A DNA stretch of 64,000 nt, taken from the NCBI RefSeq assembly GCF_000337835.1, contig NZ_AOLM01000020.1:173975-237974 (forward strand). The letters run 5' to 3'. The stretch is from Haloferax sulfurifontis ATCC BAA-897 (lineage in GTDB: Archaea; Halobacteriota; Halobacteria; Halobacteriales; Haloferacaceae). Shown here piece by piece: positions 35,137 to 42,882 of the stretch. Numbering within the stretch: the first letter of the stretch is position 1; each line of letters starts with the position of its first letter. Position numbers and translations under genes: made by a program. Under the pieces are notes generated by a model that saw nothing but the letters and a program-made list of their open reading frames with translations, did no database searches and was not told where the DNA came from.

Positions 35137-35871
35137 TCATACATCCAGCTCACTCACAGCATCCAGCACACGGTCGTCGTCAGCCTCCAAATCCAGATAC
35201 CACGCACGTCGTTCATCGTCCTGATGGATGGTACTAAGCGTCTGACGAGTTATGTTCGGAGTTCGTCCTGCGGTTTTGTTGTAGCTGTCACCCGCTTCAA
35301 CCGATTCCAACGCTTCAACGACATCCAAAAAACCGGTCTCCCCAGAACTGTAGTCCGGATCGAGGTTCGGCTTCAAATACCCGTCAACGCGAGCAAATCC
35401 AGCAGGGACTTGTCCAAGCCACTTCCCTTGTTCTCGAGCGCGTCGTTGCCCCGAGCGAGTCCGCCGAATGAGCTGCCGACGCTCCTCTGCTGCCACTGAT
35501 GCAATGATGTCGGCCACGAGACGCCCAGTTCCGTTCGGTTCAATCTCACGAATACTTCCGTTCGTAATGTGGATTGTCACTCCGGCATCTTCACAACTAT
35601 CGAAGAATCGTTGTGCGAGGAAACCCTTCCGTGCGATTCTCGACACCTCCCAAACAACGACATCTGTGTAGGTGTCGGATTCAATTTCGTTGATGAGCGC
35701 CAGGAACTCATCTCGGTCAGCGGATGCGCCCGATCCTTGTTCGGAGTACACGTCGACATCCCCGATTTTGAGATTGTGATTGTCTAACCAGACTTTGATG
35801 TCTTGGCGTTGGTGTTTGTCGTCCTGTTCGGCTGTCGACTTCCTGATGTAAGTCGCGTATTTGGAGGGCAT
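35137..35871 (-). CDS. Serine recombinase (resolvase/invertase family)
   Basis: The 244-residue protein has the N-terminal catalytic domain of small serine recombinases. The nucleophile Ser is in YIRKSTAEQDD, and the arginines of the active site are in SGASADRDEF, WEVSRIARKG and RRQLIRRTRSGQRRAREQG. The C-terminal part holds a helix-turn-helix-like segment (SYNKTAGRTPNITRQTLSTI). It could resolve element dimers or invert a segment. It is the element's second recombinase besides the tyrosine integrase. A TATA-like element (minus-strand AATATATAAC at 35901-35910) gives a leader of about 8 nt. Confidence 0.9.
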   Translation of the reverse strand: MPSKYATYIRKSTAEQDDKHQRQDIKVWLDNHNLKIGDVDVYSEQGSGASADRDEFLALINEIESDTYTDVVVWEVSRIARKGFLAQRFFDSCEDAGVTIHITNGSIREIEPNGTGRLVADIIASVAAEERRQLIRRTRSGQRRAREQGKWLGQVPAGFARVDGYLKPNLDPDYSSGETGFLDVVEALESVEAGDSYNKTAGRTPNITRQTLSTIHQDDERRAWYLDLEADDDRVLDAVSELDV

Positions 35872-36012
35872 TTCTCGATTACAGCTTGCAACTCACCGGG
35901 GTTATATATTACACCGCGCTGCTTACAGGTTGTATCTCAGTGACCACCCGCTTACAACCCGCAACGAACGAAGCCGACATCCACCGAATCAACCGCTTCA
36001 GCGTAGCAGACT

Positions 36013-36225
36013 CTATCCTTGAGGACCTCCAGAGAAATAATACCGTAGTGTCGCAACCCCTGCACCAAGGAATACTGACAACGGGTACACAAGGAGTGTT
36101 GACAGACCAAATATCAACCCAATCACCCTCCCATAGGTCTCCCCGGCTTGGTAAGCGTGAATCGGGGATTTGAGTCCCCACATGAAACCATACAACAACG
36201 CGATGAATATCGAACGCAGACCCAT
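36013..36225 (-). CDS. Small two-helix membrane protein
   Basis: A 70-residue protein with helices MGLRSIFIALLYGFMWGL and VIGLIFGLSTLLVYPLSVFL, then a short polar end (LRYYFSGGPQG). A TATA-like TGAAATTTAT on the minus strand at 36251-36260 lies about 30 bp upstream, which fits a leaderless gene. The longer open frame 35909-36337 on the same strand is in another frame and looks like shadow (Trp- and Val-rich). No family recognised. Confidence 0.5.
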   Translation of the reverse strand: MGLRSIFIALLYGFMWGLKSPIHAYQAGETYGRVIGLIFGLSTLLVYPLSVFLGAGVATLRYYFSGGPQG

Positions 36226-36448
36226 ATACCCAATCTCTTATCGGCCAACCATAAATTTCAGCACCGGTGAATGAACGGAGACTTTCAACATACCCAGATG
36301 CACGTTGAGAGTGGACATGTACGCTGATAGCGTACACTTCCGCCGCACATGGTGCCGATCACTTCCGAACCAACGAGTAACCGCGCTGCGAACCCCTTAC
36401 TGAACCCGACCTTCATACGGGTAGATACGACACGTCGACGTACAGAAA

Positions 36449-36607
36449 ATGGGAAGAATCAACATCGAAATCCCCGACGGTCTGCACCAACAACTCCGAA
36501 CCGAAAGCGCCGTCAAGAATGTGCCAATCAAAATGATTGCAATCCGCGCACTCAGAGAACACTCCAATTCGGTCGAACTCGATGTCGACCCCGCTATGCT
36601 CGACTGA
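36449..36607 (+). CDS. Ribbon-helix-helix protein, CopG-like
   Basis: A 52-residue protein that reads MGRINIEIPDGLHQQLRTES, then AVKNVPIKMIAIRALREHSN, and ends in an acidic tail (SVELDVDPAMLD). A short beta strand followed by two helices is the CopG/Arc-type DNA-binding fold. It is too short for length-limited gene finding. It could be a copy-number or antitoxin-type regulator. No toxin gene is seen beside it. Confidence 0.65.
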   Translation: MGRINIEIPDGLHQQLRTESAVKNVPIKMIAIRALREHSNSVELDVDPAMLD

Positions 36608-37022
36608 GGTTTATTTGTCACTGAAGAGTAGGCCGAACCGGGGCGTCAACGACATCCTCGAAAATGAAGGGCTTTCGGGTCGAAACGACGCCCCCACGTA
36701 ACTCACTCCTACGAACAACACCCTCCCAGACAACTCTGAGTCCTGCGAACAGAATCCTTTGGACAGAAACTCCTTCGGGAATGAACCCTCAGAGAACCAT
36801 AGAGAAATATCAATAAAGTGTTGAAGACGGCTGTCTTGAAACTCAAGAAGACCATATTCGAACATCAACACATGAAATTCATCTGTTGAATACCACTCAC
36901 TCATGGAAATATGATGTTGAGTGATATTCAGCAGTTTGCTCCGTCAAGGTATACCCCTCGTTCAGAAGGGGGAACCCTCTCACAGCGAAACAGAAGACCA
37001 CTCTCGATGTCGACCGCGAACT

Positions 37023-37307
37023 CTATCCTTGATAAAATGAGGAGTTATCAACCGGATTCGGTTCCCACCCACCATCATCATCAGCATCATCCTCATCACC
37101 AACAAGTTCCTCCAGCGTAACACGGCACTCATCCAACAACCCGTGCATCTCCCCATCACGTATCTCGATAACAGACCCATCGGCCAACTCAATCTCAACC
37201 GGATACTCGTCAACATCATCCACCTCAACCCACGTCTCGTACAACAGACTATTGCGTGAGACAAAATCTTCGTCCAAGTTCAAACCAGACTGTGATTTCT
37301 TCCCCAT
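37023..37307 (-). CDS. Small acidic protein, element cargo
   Basis: A 94-residue protein starting MGKKSQSGLNLDEDFVSRNS, with the middle VDEYPVEIELADGSVIEIRD suggesting a small beta barrel, and a very acidic C-terminus. A TATA-like GGAGTATAAG on the minus strand (37331-37340) lies about 29 bp before the ATG, so the gene is probably leaderless and real. The family is unknown; similar acidic small proteins are common in haloarchaeal plasmids. Confidence 0.62.
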   Translation of the reverse strand: MGKKSQSGLNLDEDFVSRNSLLYETWVEVDDVDEYPVEIELADGSVIEIRDGEMHGLLDECRVTLEELVGDEDDADDDGGWEPNPVDNSSFYQG

Positions 37308-37629
37308 ACCCCGCGATTCGAGGCAGGAGCCTTATACTCCCCATGAGTCCAACCATCCACCGAGAGAAACAAGCGAACACCCACAAACGTCGTTGTTCAA
37401 CGTTTCTACCTACGTCGCGCTGCACTACTGTCGGTACAGACCCGACATCGACCTACAAATCTCGCAGCGGCAGTCTCGCCCGCTTCCCCGAAAATCACTA
37501 CCGACTCTACCAGAAGTCATTGCCGATGACGCACTGTCGTTCACGCCCAAAACACGCTGAACGGTTCGGAGCGGCTGAACACGCCTCCCCGATCCGGTCA
37601 TAGGAAGCACATCCTCCCTTGGCATGTAG

Positions 37630-37659
37630 TTAACATTTCATCTTGTGATGTTAATCACA
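37630..37659. repeat. Dyad repeat copy 1 (possible origin or operator)
   Basis: The 30 bases starting TTAACATTTCATCTTG and ending GATGTTAATCACA are repeated exactly at 37705-37734. Within the unit TTAACAT and ATGTTAA form a 7-bp inverted repeat with an 11-nt spacer. Confidence 0.75.
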
Positions 37660-37704
37660 TTCCTCTGGAGTGGGTGGTGACGTATGTGGTCTACCGTGAT
37701 GTGA

Positions 37705-37734
37705 TTAACATTTCATCTTGTGATGTTAATCACA
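37705..37734. repeat. Dyad repeat copy 2 (possible origin or operator)
   Basis: An exact copy of 37630-37659, 75 bp further on. Here the flanks extend the dyad to a perfect 11-bp inverted repeat, GTGATTAACAT and ATGTTAATCAC, with the same 11-nt spacer (37701-37733). The two copies together give three perfect TGTGATTAACAT half-sites and one degenerate one. Confidence 0.75.
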
Positions 37735-37829
37735 CGACTTTGGTGTTGGTTCGATCTAACCGATGACGAGTTCAGTTTGGCTTCCACACTGCGGAACGGG
37801 TTGGCGACGATGCAGACGAGAACAGGCGA

Positions 37830-38204
37830 CTATTCGGACGAGTATGCTTCGGAGATGTCGGCTCGGGCGTGCAACCGACCGTGGTTTGTGTCGATGTTGC
37901 GTTGGCTGATGATTTCAGCGACATCAACACCTCTGTGTGTGAGTTCGTAGAGGCCTGATTTGGGTGCTGGCCCGATTTTCTGGATAAGTCCTTGTTCGAG
38001 AAGAATGTCGTTCATCCTGTTCCAGAGGCGGTTTGAAAAGGACGGGATTTTGTCTCGTTCTTCGGTGGTTGGGTTGTCGAGGTTGATGGTGTCGTCGTTG
38101 ACGTCGTTGTAGAGGCTGTATGCGACGTTTTGGCGTGTGTTTCGGTTTCCGGGCTGTGCGTACAGGTGCGTGATGATCTGCATGTCGATGTGTTTGAGTT
38201 CCAT
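37830..38204 (-). CDS. Winged-helix DNA-binding protein
   Basis: A 124-residue protein starting MELKHIDMQIITHLYAQPGN with a winged-helix pattern: NDILLEQGLIQKIGPAPKSG, then LYELTHRGVDVAEII. The start at 38204 was chosen because a GGAG Shine-Dalgarno lies 9 nt upstream; an ATG at 38255 would add 17 residues. It is divergent from the zinc-finger/MCM operon, and its 3' end faces the repeated dyads. It is a good candidate for the protein that binds them or controls replication-gene expression. Confidence 0.72.
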   Translation of the reverse strand: MELKHIDMQIITHLYAQPGNRNTRQNVAYSLYNDVNDDTINLDNPTTEERDKIPSFSNRLWNRMNDILLEQGLIQKIGPAPKSGLYELTHRGVDVAEIISQRNIDTNHGRLHARADISEAYSSE

Positions 38205-38300
38205 GTTGTGTTCTCCGTTGAGGGTGTCTTGGTGGCGAAGGCTTGCGCCACTCACTTAAGCATTTACCAAATTGAGTCTATTAATGTGTAAACACCCAAG

Positions 38301-38309
38301 GTTTATAAG
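38301..38309 (+). promoter_or_regulatory. TATA box of the replication operon
   Basis: GTTTATAAG is a near-ideal archaeal TATA box. It places the transcription start near 38332 and leaves an untranslated leader of about 120 nt, which is long for a haloarchaeon. Confidence 0.65.
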
Positions 38310-38339
38310 TATTTGTTCTTCATGAGGTAGTAGAGACTA

Positions 38340-38453
38340 ACACGGGACACGATACGTCCGGTGAAAAACCGGTGCGAGAGCCGTCAACTCTCGCGCCAAT
38401 ACCCCTCGCGGGGTCTGTGAGTTCGGTGTTGGTCTCTCCGAGGAGACAACAGT
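38340..38453 (+). promoter_or_regulatory. Structured leader RNA ahead of the MCM operon
   Basis: Four hairpins follow each other. They are CCGGT-gaaaa-ACCGG (38358-38372), GCGAGAG-ccgtcaa-CTCTCGC (38374-38394), CCAATAC/GTGTTGG (38396-38402 with 38425-38431) enclosing ACCCC-tcgc-GGGGT (38401-38414, competing for two bases), and GTCTC/GAGAC (38432-38447). The last one covers GGAG, the likely Shine-Dalgarno of the next gene. This suggests control of translation or a protein- or RNA-binding leader. No known riboswitch class is recognised. Confidence 0.55.
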
Positions 38454-38747
38454 ATGACAAAGACTGACCCAACGTATAAAGGCAACGACCGGAAACAACC
38501 CGAACAGACTGATTTTACTAGTCTCGGGCCGTCTAACGACGATACGAAGATCCGAACCCCAGTCACGTTTCGCGACTACAACGCGATCGAACTTGGGAAC
38601 AACTTTCGCACATGCGGAAGCAGAGTCAGCGACTCATTCACTCGCGTATATGTGGGCAATGATGGAATCGTCCAAGCTTGCCCTGCGTGTTCAACGCGAA
38701 GAGAGCGTGCGATCCGAGAAAGCGCACAGACTCGGGGTGGTTGCTGA
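38454..38747 (+). CDS. Zinc-finger-like protein (DUF7563-like)
   Basis: A 97-residue protein whose second half resembles small haloarchaeal zinc-finger proteins: TCGSRVSDSFTRVYVGNDGI, then VQACPACSTRRERAIRES. The second CxxC pair is intact, but in the first pair only one Cys is present, so three metal ligands are visible. The N-terminal 40 residues are polar. Its start has a GGAG nine bases upstream inside a hairpin. The stop and the next ATG overlap (TGATG), making it the first gene of the MCM operon. Confidence 0.72.
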   Translation: MTKTDPTYKGNDRKQPEQTDFTSLGPSNDDTKIRTPVTFRDYNAIELGNNFRTCGSRVSDSFTRVYVGNDGIVQACPACSTRRERAIRESAQTRGGC

Positions 38748-39349
38748 TGACGAAACGCATCAACTTCGAGACTCACCCAGCAACGAAGATTGCGATGAAA
38801 CAGATCGCAGACAATGAGGATTGCACTCTCAAAGACAAGATGCACTTCCTCATCTACGACGAGATTTCCCGTCACATCGACGCTGCGAACATCGAAGAGT
38901 CTGACCCTGAGTTGATCGAGGGGGCGATCCGACTCCGAGAGGAGCAGGCTGAGTCGGAGCGCGAGAAGCAGGCCGAGCATGAACAGAAGGCCTCCGAACA
39001 CGCGAAGGAAGCAGACGAGATCGAAGAGGACATCGAAACGCTGGAAGCGTTGTACGAAGAGGCGCTTGCCGCACAGAACAGTTACGAAGAAGACCTTGAT
39101 GAGTTCGTCTGCGAACTGACCGGAGACCTTGTGGGAGTGAAACTGACCCGCAAAACGGCGCGTGTCAAACATCTCGCTGACGAACATGACCGGTCTGTCG
39201 ACACTGTCCTTGCCGATCTCGAAGATGATGACCGGCTCACAACCGACCGGTTCCCGAACAGAACCGAACAGAGTCAATCATCCGGCACTGAGAACTCCGA
39301 GGACAAGACTGTGGAGTACGAGAGAATCATCGCGAAGAACACTGCGTGA
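38747..39349 (+). CDS. Coiled-coil protein of the replication module
   Basis: A 200-residue protein starting MTKRINFETHPATKIAMKQI, with an N-terminal helix-strand unit of ribbon-helix-helix style, then about 60 residues of strongly charged coiled coil (EEQAESEREKQAEHEQKASE, HAKEADEIEEDIETLEALYE). The C-terminal part is acidic with a helix-turn-helix-like LTRKTARVKHLADEHDRSVD. The start at 38747 was chosen because it overlaps the previous stop. It lies 25 bp before mcm and may load or regulate the helicase. No family recognised. Confidence 0.75.
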   Translation: MTKRINFETHPATKIAMKQIADNEDCTLKDKMHFLIYDEISRHIDAANIEESDPELIEGAIRLREEQAESEREKQAEHEQKASEHAKEADEIEEDIETLEALYEEALAAQNSYEEDLDEFVCELTGDLVGVKLTRKTARVKHLADEHDRSVDTVLADLEDDDRLTTDRFPNRTEQSQSSGTENSEDKTVEYERIIAKNTA

Positions 39350-39374
39350 ACGCCCTGAAACCCTCCAATCAACA

Positions 39375-41510
39375 ATGATTCAACAACTAACTCCCTCCGA
39401 AGTAACGACCGATAACCATCTTGCAACGGCCATCCAGACAGTCCTCTGGAAACACCAGAACGACGACGTGGAACAGTTGTTCAAGGATGTCGCGATGGCC
39501 GAAGGTGCTGTCGAGACCACGTTTGAAGTGGATCTGTCGGTGTTCTACCGGTTCGCATACGACATCTACGAAGACCTCCGAGACGACTGGAGCAAGCACT
39601 CAGTTCACGTCCAGAACGTGCTGAAGAGTTGGAACGGTTGCGCCAAACGCGCGTTGAACGACGTTAGTGAAGGTGACGTTCCCAACATGACGTTCGACCT
39701 CGCTGAGCCGGGGACGGACGCCGAGATTGAGTTGGTTCCTCGGAACCCTCCTGAAGACATGGTGTTCCGACCCAGTTCCGACAGTCCGAGCGACCTGATC
39801 GGTCAACTGGTCGCATTTCGCGGTACGTGCGTTGTGCAGAGCGCAGTTAAACCGACGGTCAAGGAAGCTGCATGGGAGTGCCAACGGTGCGGCACAGTGA
39901 CGTATCTCCCGCAGATTTCGTCTGCGGACGAGGGTATCCAGAAACCTCACGAGTGTCAGGGCTGCGAACGCCAAGGGCCATTCCGACTGGACAAAGAACA
40001 GTCGGATGTTGAGGACACGCAAGCCATCAAAGCCCAAGAGGATTACAGCGACGTCTTAACAGAGGCGCAACCCCGTAACGCTGAGGCTCGTATCACCGGA
40101 TCCAGATTGTCGAACGCTGCTCATGCAGGTGATGAAGTGATGGTGGTCGGTGAGCTTGAATCAGGACTGGAGGGTGATACTCGTCATCTGACAACGTGGA
40201 TTAACGCACTCAACATTGAGCAGCGGAGTGGAGACGACATCGACTACGATTCGATTTCCACTGAGGAACGCGAACAGATCAGGGACATCGCTAGTATGGA
40301 TGACCCTGTGGGGTACTTGACCGAAAGTATCGCTCCAACCATTCACGGACACGAACACGCCAAACGAGGTATCCTTCTGCAAGCCGCTGCTCCCGGCAGC
40401 CAAACACTTACGGATGGGACTCGCGCCCGTGGCGAGATCCACATTCTGCTCATCGGGGATGCAGGGACCGGGAAGACGATGCTCAACTACTACGCCAAAC
40501 TCATCAACAAGAAGTCGGTGTCGTCGTCCGGTACAGGGTCCACGAAGGCTGGTTTGACGGCTGCGGCTGACGATGAGGTGATTGGCGGGTCTACGAAGAA
40601 GGTATTGAAACCCGGACTGCTCCCCCTCGCTGATGGCGGTCTCGCTGTTGTTGACGAACTCGACAAGGTTAACGACGAAATTACCTCGCTCAACAACGCC
40701 CTCGAAGACGGACAGATTGAGTTCTCAAAATACGGGTTGAATACGACGATGAAGACGCGATGCAATCTTCTCGCTACCGCCAACCCGAAACACGGTGACT
40801 TCGACCCGATGATGGCGCTCGAAGATCAAGTGGAGTTCGACACGAGCGTCATGAGTCGGTTTGACCTTCGGTTCGCGTTCCATGACGAGATTGATGAGGA
40901 CCTTGACCACCGGATTGCCAAGGCAATCAGTAAGCAACACGGTGGCACACTCGACCTTGATGGTGACGAGTTCCTTCACCCTGAGTTCGTCGCCAAATAC
41001 GTCACCTACGCGAAACAGCATACTAACCCGGTGTACGACCCAGATGGCCCAGAGGCAGACGCGATCCATGATACCTATACGGTCCTCCGTCAGATGCTTT
41101 CAGATAGTTCTGACGGGGGTCTTAACAAGGGGTTGAAGCCGAGGTCTGTCGGTTCGATGATTCGGCTCGCTAAAGCGTCTGCTACGCTTCGCTTGTCGGA
41201 TACAGTTGAGATGTACGATGTTGAGGTTGCCCAAGGAACAGTGGTGAAGATGCTCGACAGTTGGGGGTACGATACCACCAAGTTCTCCGGGAAGAGCGTC
41301 TCGCAGTACGATGTCGTCGGAGCGTTGAATGCCACCTACGACGAGTTGATGCACAGGAACTCAGGGAACACGGACGGGTTCGCGCTTGACGAGATTGTAA
41401 GCGCGATGCAGAAAGACATTCCATCCTCGCGTGTCGAAGAGGTTCTCCAGCAGCAGTCTCGCTCCGGGAACTACTACGAGCAAGATTCCGGGAAGTGGTT
41501 GCGGGCGTAG
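39375..41510 (+). CDS. mcm: MCM replicative helicase homologue
   Basis: The 711-residue protein has an N-terminal domain with an MCM zinc ribbon (CQRCGTVTY and CQGCERQGPF). Its AAA+ core has Walker A GDAGTGKT near residue 361, Walker [11 protein letters not shown] and the arginine finger SRFDLRF. It ends in a winged-helix-like domain. The start at 39375 was chosen over an upstream frame start at 39162 that overlaps the coiled-coil gene. Haloarchaeal chromosomes have their own mcm; extra copies ride on plasmids and proviruses. Its presence suggests the element can replicate by itself after excision. Confidence 0.93.
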   Translation: MIQQLTPSEVTTDNHLATAIQTVLWKHQNDDVEQLFKDVAMAEGAVETTFEVDLSVFYRFAYDIYEDLRDDWSKHSVHVQNVLKSWNGCAKRALNDVSEGDVPNMTFDLAEPGTDAEIELVPRNPPEDMVFRPSSDSPSDLIGQLVAFRGTCVVQSAVKPTVKEAAWECQRCGTVTYLPQISSADEGIQKPHECQGCERQGPFRLDKEQSDVEDTQAIKAQEDYSDVLTEAQPRNAEARITGSRLSNAAHAGDEVMVVGELESGLEGDTRHLTTWINALNIEQRSGDDIDYDSISTEEREQIRDIASMDDPVGYLTESIAPTIHGHEHAKRGILLQAAAPGSQTLTDGTRARGEIHILLIGDAGTGKTMLNYYAKLINKKSVSSSGTGSTKAGLTAAADDEVIGGSTKKVLKPGLLPLADGGLAVVDELDKVNDEITSLNNALEDGQIEFSKYGLNTTMKTRCNLLATANPKHGDFDPMMALEDQVEFDTSVMSRFDLRFAFHDEIDEDLDHRIAKAISKQHGGTLDLDGDEFLHPEFVAKYVTYAKQHTNPVYDPDGPEADAIHDTYTVLRQMLSDSSDGGLNKGLKPRSVGSMIRLAKASATLRLSDTVEMYDVEVAQGTVVKMLDSWGYDTTKFSGKSVSQYDVVGALNATYDELMHRNSGNTDGFALDEIVSAMQKDIPSSRVEEVLQQQSRSGNYYEQDSGKWLRA

Positions 41511-41748
41511 GCCGGGGCGAGACACATTGAGAGGGACATTGTGGGGACTACATGAGAATCAAGAGTCAACGGTTCTGTTGAAATCCTACGTCGCTGATAG
41601 TTTATTATGGCCGTGCTGAATAGAGAGAGTGTATGCAGCACCCTATCAACTGATTCGTGATTCACTTGACTATCAGTCATCAGGAAACCAATTGAGGAGT
41701 GGATTTTTGTAATCCAATCACCATGTCTTGGTCATCAACAGGTAGACG

Positions 41749-42447
41749 ATGTCAGTACAAGCTATACGAGACGTAGCAAACATTCAATATGGTGGCTTCT
41801 ACATCCCTGTAGCTGGCTGGTTCTATATCTACCAACAAAACCCGACCCAATTGGCATTTTTTTCCATTGGGGCTGTTCTTCTTGGAGCAACCCTTGTTCA
41901 CAGTGTATTGTACAGTGTATTCGGGCCAGAAGGGCCACAAGTCCATCCGAAAAAGGACCTCACCGTCATTGGTTACTCACTTGCTCTACTCTATACCAAG
42001 AACCCAGGGAGCAATCCAGACACAATTGACGAATTTGGTGAGCGACTTTCCAGCGCACTCTCAATCCGTCGTACAATCAGATTCGTCGTACTCCTTTGCA
42101 TCGGTGCGGCTTACGTCATTCTCGCGCTCTACTCTTTCGCACCATTGTATCAACTGACGGTAGCTGGAGACTCCCTGATTCCGGGCATCTTACTACTCAC
42201 TCAAACGATATTCATTCTTCAAGGAGTGATGATGAATCGATTCGCAAACGTCCTACCACCAAATGAGGCCGAGTGGGTTTGGGTGCCTGAATATAGACGT
42301 GTCAATGAAGTTTTCTCCGAGGATAAATATCCAAACAACCCATACAGAGATCCACCGCTGATTTTCAACGACATCAAATCCCAGCTAGCCGAGTTACAGC
42401 CCCAATTCGCCTCGGCACAGCTACGTGACGGCGAAGGACCAGAGTAA
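41749..42447 (+). CDS. Four-helix membrane protein, element right end
   Basis: A 232-residue protein with hydrophobic helices at about residues 15-28, 34-57, 107-127 and 138-162, and a soluble C-terminal tail of 60 residues (WVWVPEYRRVNEVFSEDKYP). It is AT-richer than chromosomal genes. No family is recognised. The frame stays open for 77 codons after the TAA stop, with protein-like sequence, so the gene may have lost its end through a nonsense change. The role is unknown; it is the last gene before the right border. Confidence 0.7.
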   Translation: MSVQAIRDVANIQYGGFYIPVAGWFYIYQQNPTQLAFFSIGAVLLGATLVHSVLYSVFGPEGPQVHPKKDLTVIGYSLALLYTKNPGSNPDTIDEFGERLSSALSIRRTIRFVVLLCIGAAYVILALYSFAPLYQLTVAGDSLIPGILLLTQTIFILQGVMMNRFANVLPPNEAEWVWVPEYRRVNEVFSEDKYPNNPYRDPPLIFNDIKSQLAELQPQFASAQLRDGEGPE

Positions 42448-42681
42448 GTTAATGACCAACTCGCGCTCTGTATTCAGCACGCCCTTGACAACCAATCATC
42501 GGATGAGGGTTTCAACAGAGTCCTACTATCACATTTCGACCTTGCTGTTATCACAGACAACCTTCACACGACTACCCACCTCTGGTTGGTCCAATTCCTA
42601 CTAACAGACCCACGACAATACCTAGTCGGTAGCACCTTCCAGCAAAGAGTTCCGGTATGTTGTGAAAATGTTGCACAATAA
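42448..42681 (+). pseudogene. Possible read-on fragment of the membrane protein gene
   Basis: Directly after the TAA at 42445-42447 the same frame continues for 77 codons (VNDQLALCIQHALDN, then SDEGFNRVLLSHFDLAVITD and more) to a second TAA at 42679-42681. It has no own start codon near its beginning. It may be the detached C-terminus of a longer ancestral protein, or chance. Confidence 0.3.
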
Positions 42682-42684
42682 CGA

Positions 42685-42714
42685 ATGATGCGCAACATGT
42701 TCGGCTCAGAGTAG
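42685..42714 (+). repeat. Right attachment site (attR), displaced secY 3' end
   Basis: The bases encode MMRNMFGSE plus TAG, matching the present end of secY (MMRQMFGSE plus TAA) at 24 of 30 positions. The codons here (TTC, GAG) fit chromosomal usage better than those at the left (TTT, GAA). High-GC chromosomal sequence begins right after the TAG. This is therefore probably the original secY end that was displaced by integration. Confidence 0.75.
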
Positions 42715-42882
42715 CGAGCACCGACGCGCTCGACGGCCGCCGCGCGACGCGGCGAACGTCACTTCCACTTCACTTCATTTCTACCGCGTTCGACCGGATA
42801 GCGGCGCGGCCATCTCGACGGACGCCGCGCGCGCCGTCGGCAATCCGGCCACTTTTGACTCCCGGCAGGGGAAGACCGGAGT

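Larger units (their letters stand above)
37308..37829. other. 522-bp gene-free stretch with repeated dyads
   Basis: No gene is supported here. The left end holds the promoter of the 94-residue protein gene. The right half holds two copies of a 30-bp repeat, each containing an inverted repeat. A 350-nt open frame on the plus strand (37252-37603) looks random. The stretch lies between small accessory genes and the replication module and is the best place in the element to look for an origin. Confidence 0.55.
20496..42714. mobile_element. 22-kb integrated element inserted in the secY 3' end
   Basis: The region is clearly AT-richer than both flanks. It starts right after secY with a tyrosine integrase gene and ends at a duplicate of the secY 3' end. 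It carries an MCM helicase with accessory genes, a serine recombinase, ribbon-helix-helix and winged-helix regulators, and a block of defence genes. No capsid, portal, terminase or pilus gene is seen. It therefore looks like an integrative plasmid or a satellite-type element more than a complete provirus. The boundaries rest on the att-like repeat and on composition. Confidence 0.85.

Noticed and set aside
35909..36337. 142-codon minus-strand open frame
   Set aside because: It overlaps the 70-residue membrane protein gene in another frame, is rich in Trp and Val in no domain-like order, and has no matching promoter.
36611..36904. 97-codon minus-strand open frame
   Set aside because: Composition (many Ser, Phe and Arg) looks random, no promoter at a suitable distance, and no recognisable fold. 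It might be real but cannot be supported.
37252..37603. Two long plus-strand open frames
   Set aside because: Both are Pro-, Thr- and Arg-rich, as expected from the antisense of acidic or spacer DNA. They also overlap the better-supported 94-residue gene's promoter.
39162..39374. Longer N-terminus for MCM
   Set aside because: It would overlap the coiled-coil gene in another frame and has an Arg/Ser/Thr-rich shadow sequence; ATG 39375 gives the normal MCM start.
20600..42680. The element as a complete provirus
   Set aside because: No capsid, portal, terminase, tail or spindle-virus coat genes could be recognised, so a plasmid-like or satellite element fits better.
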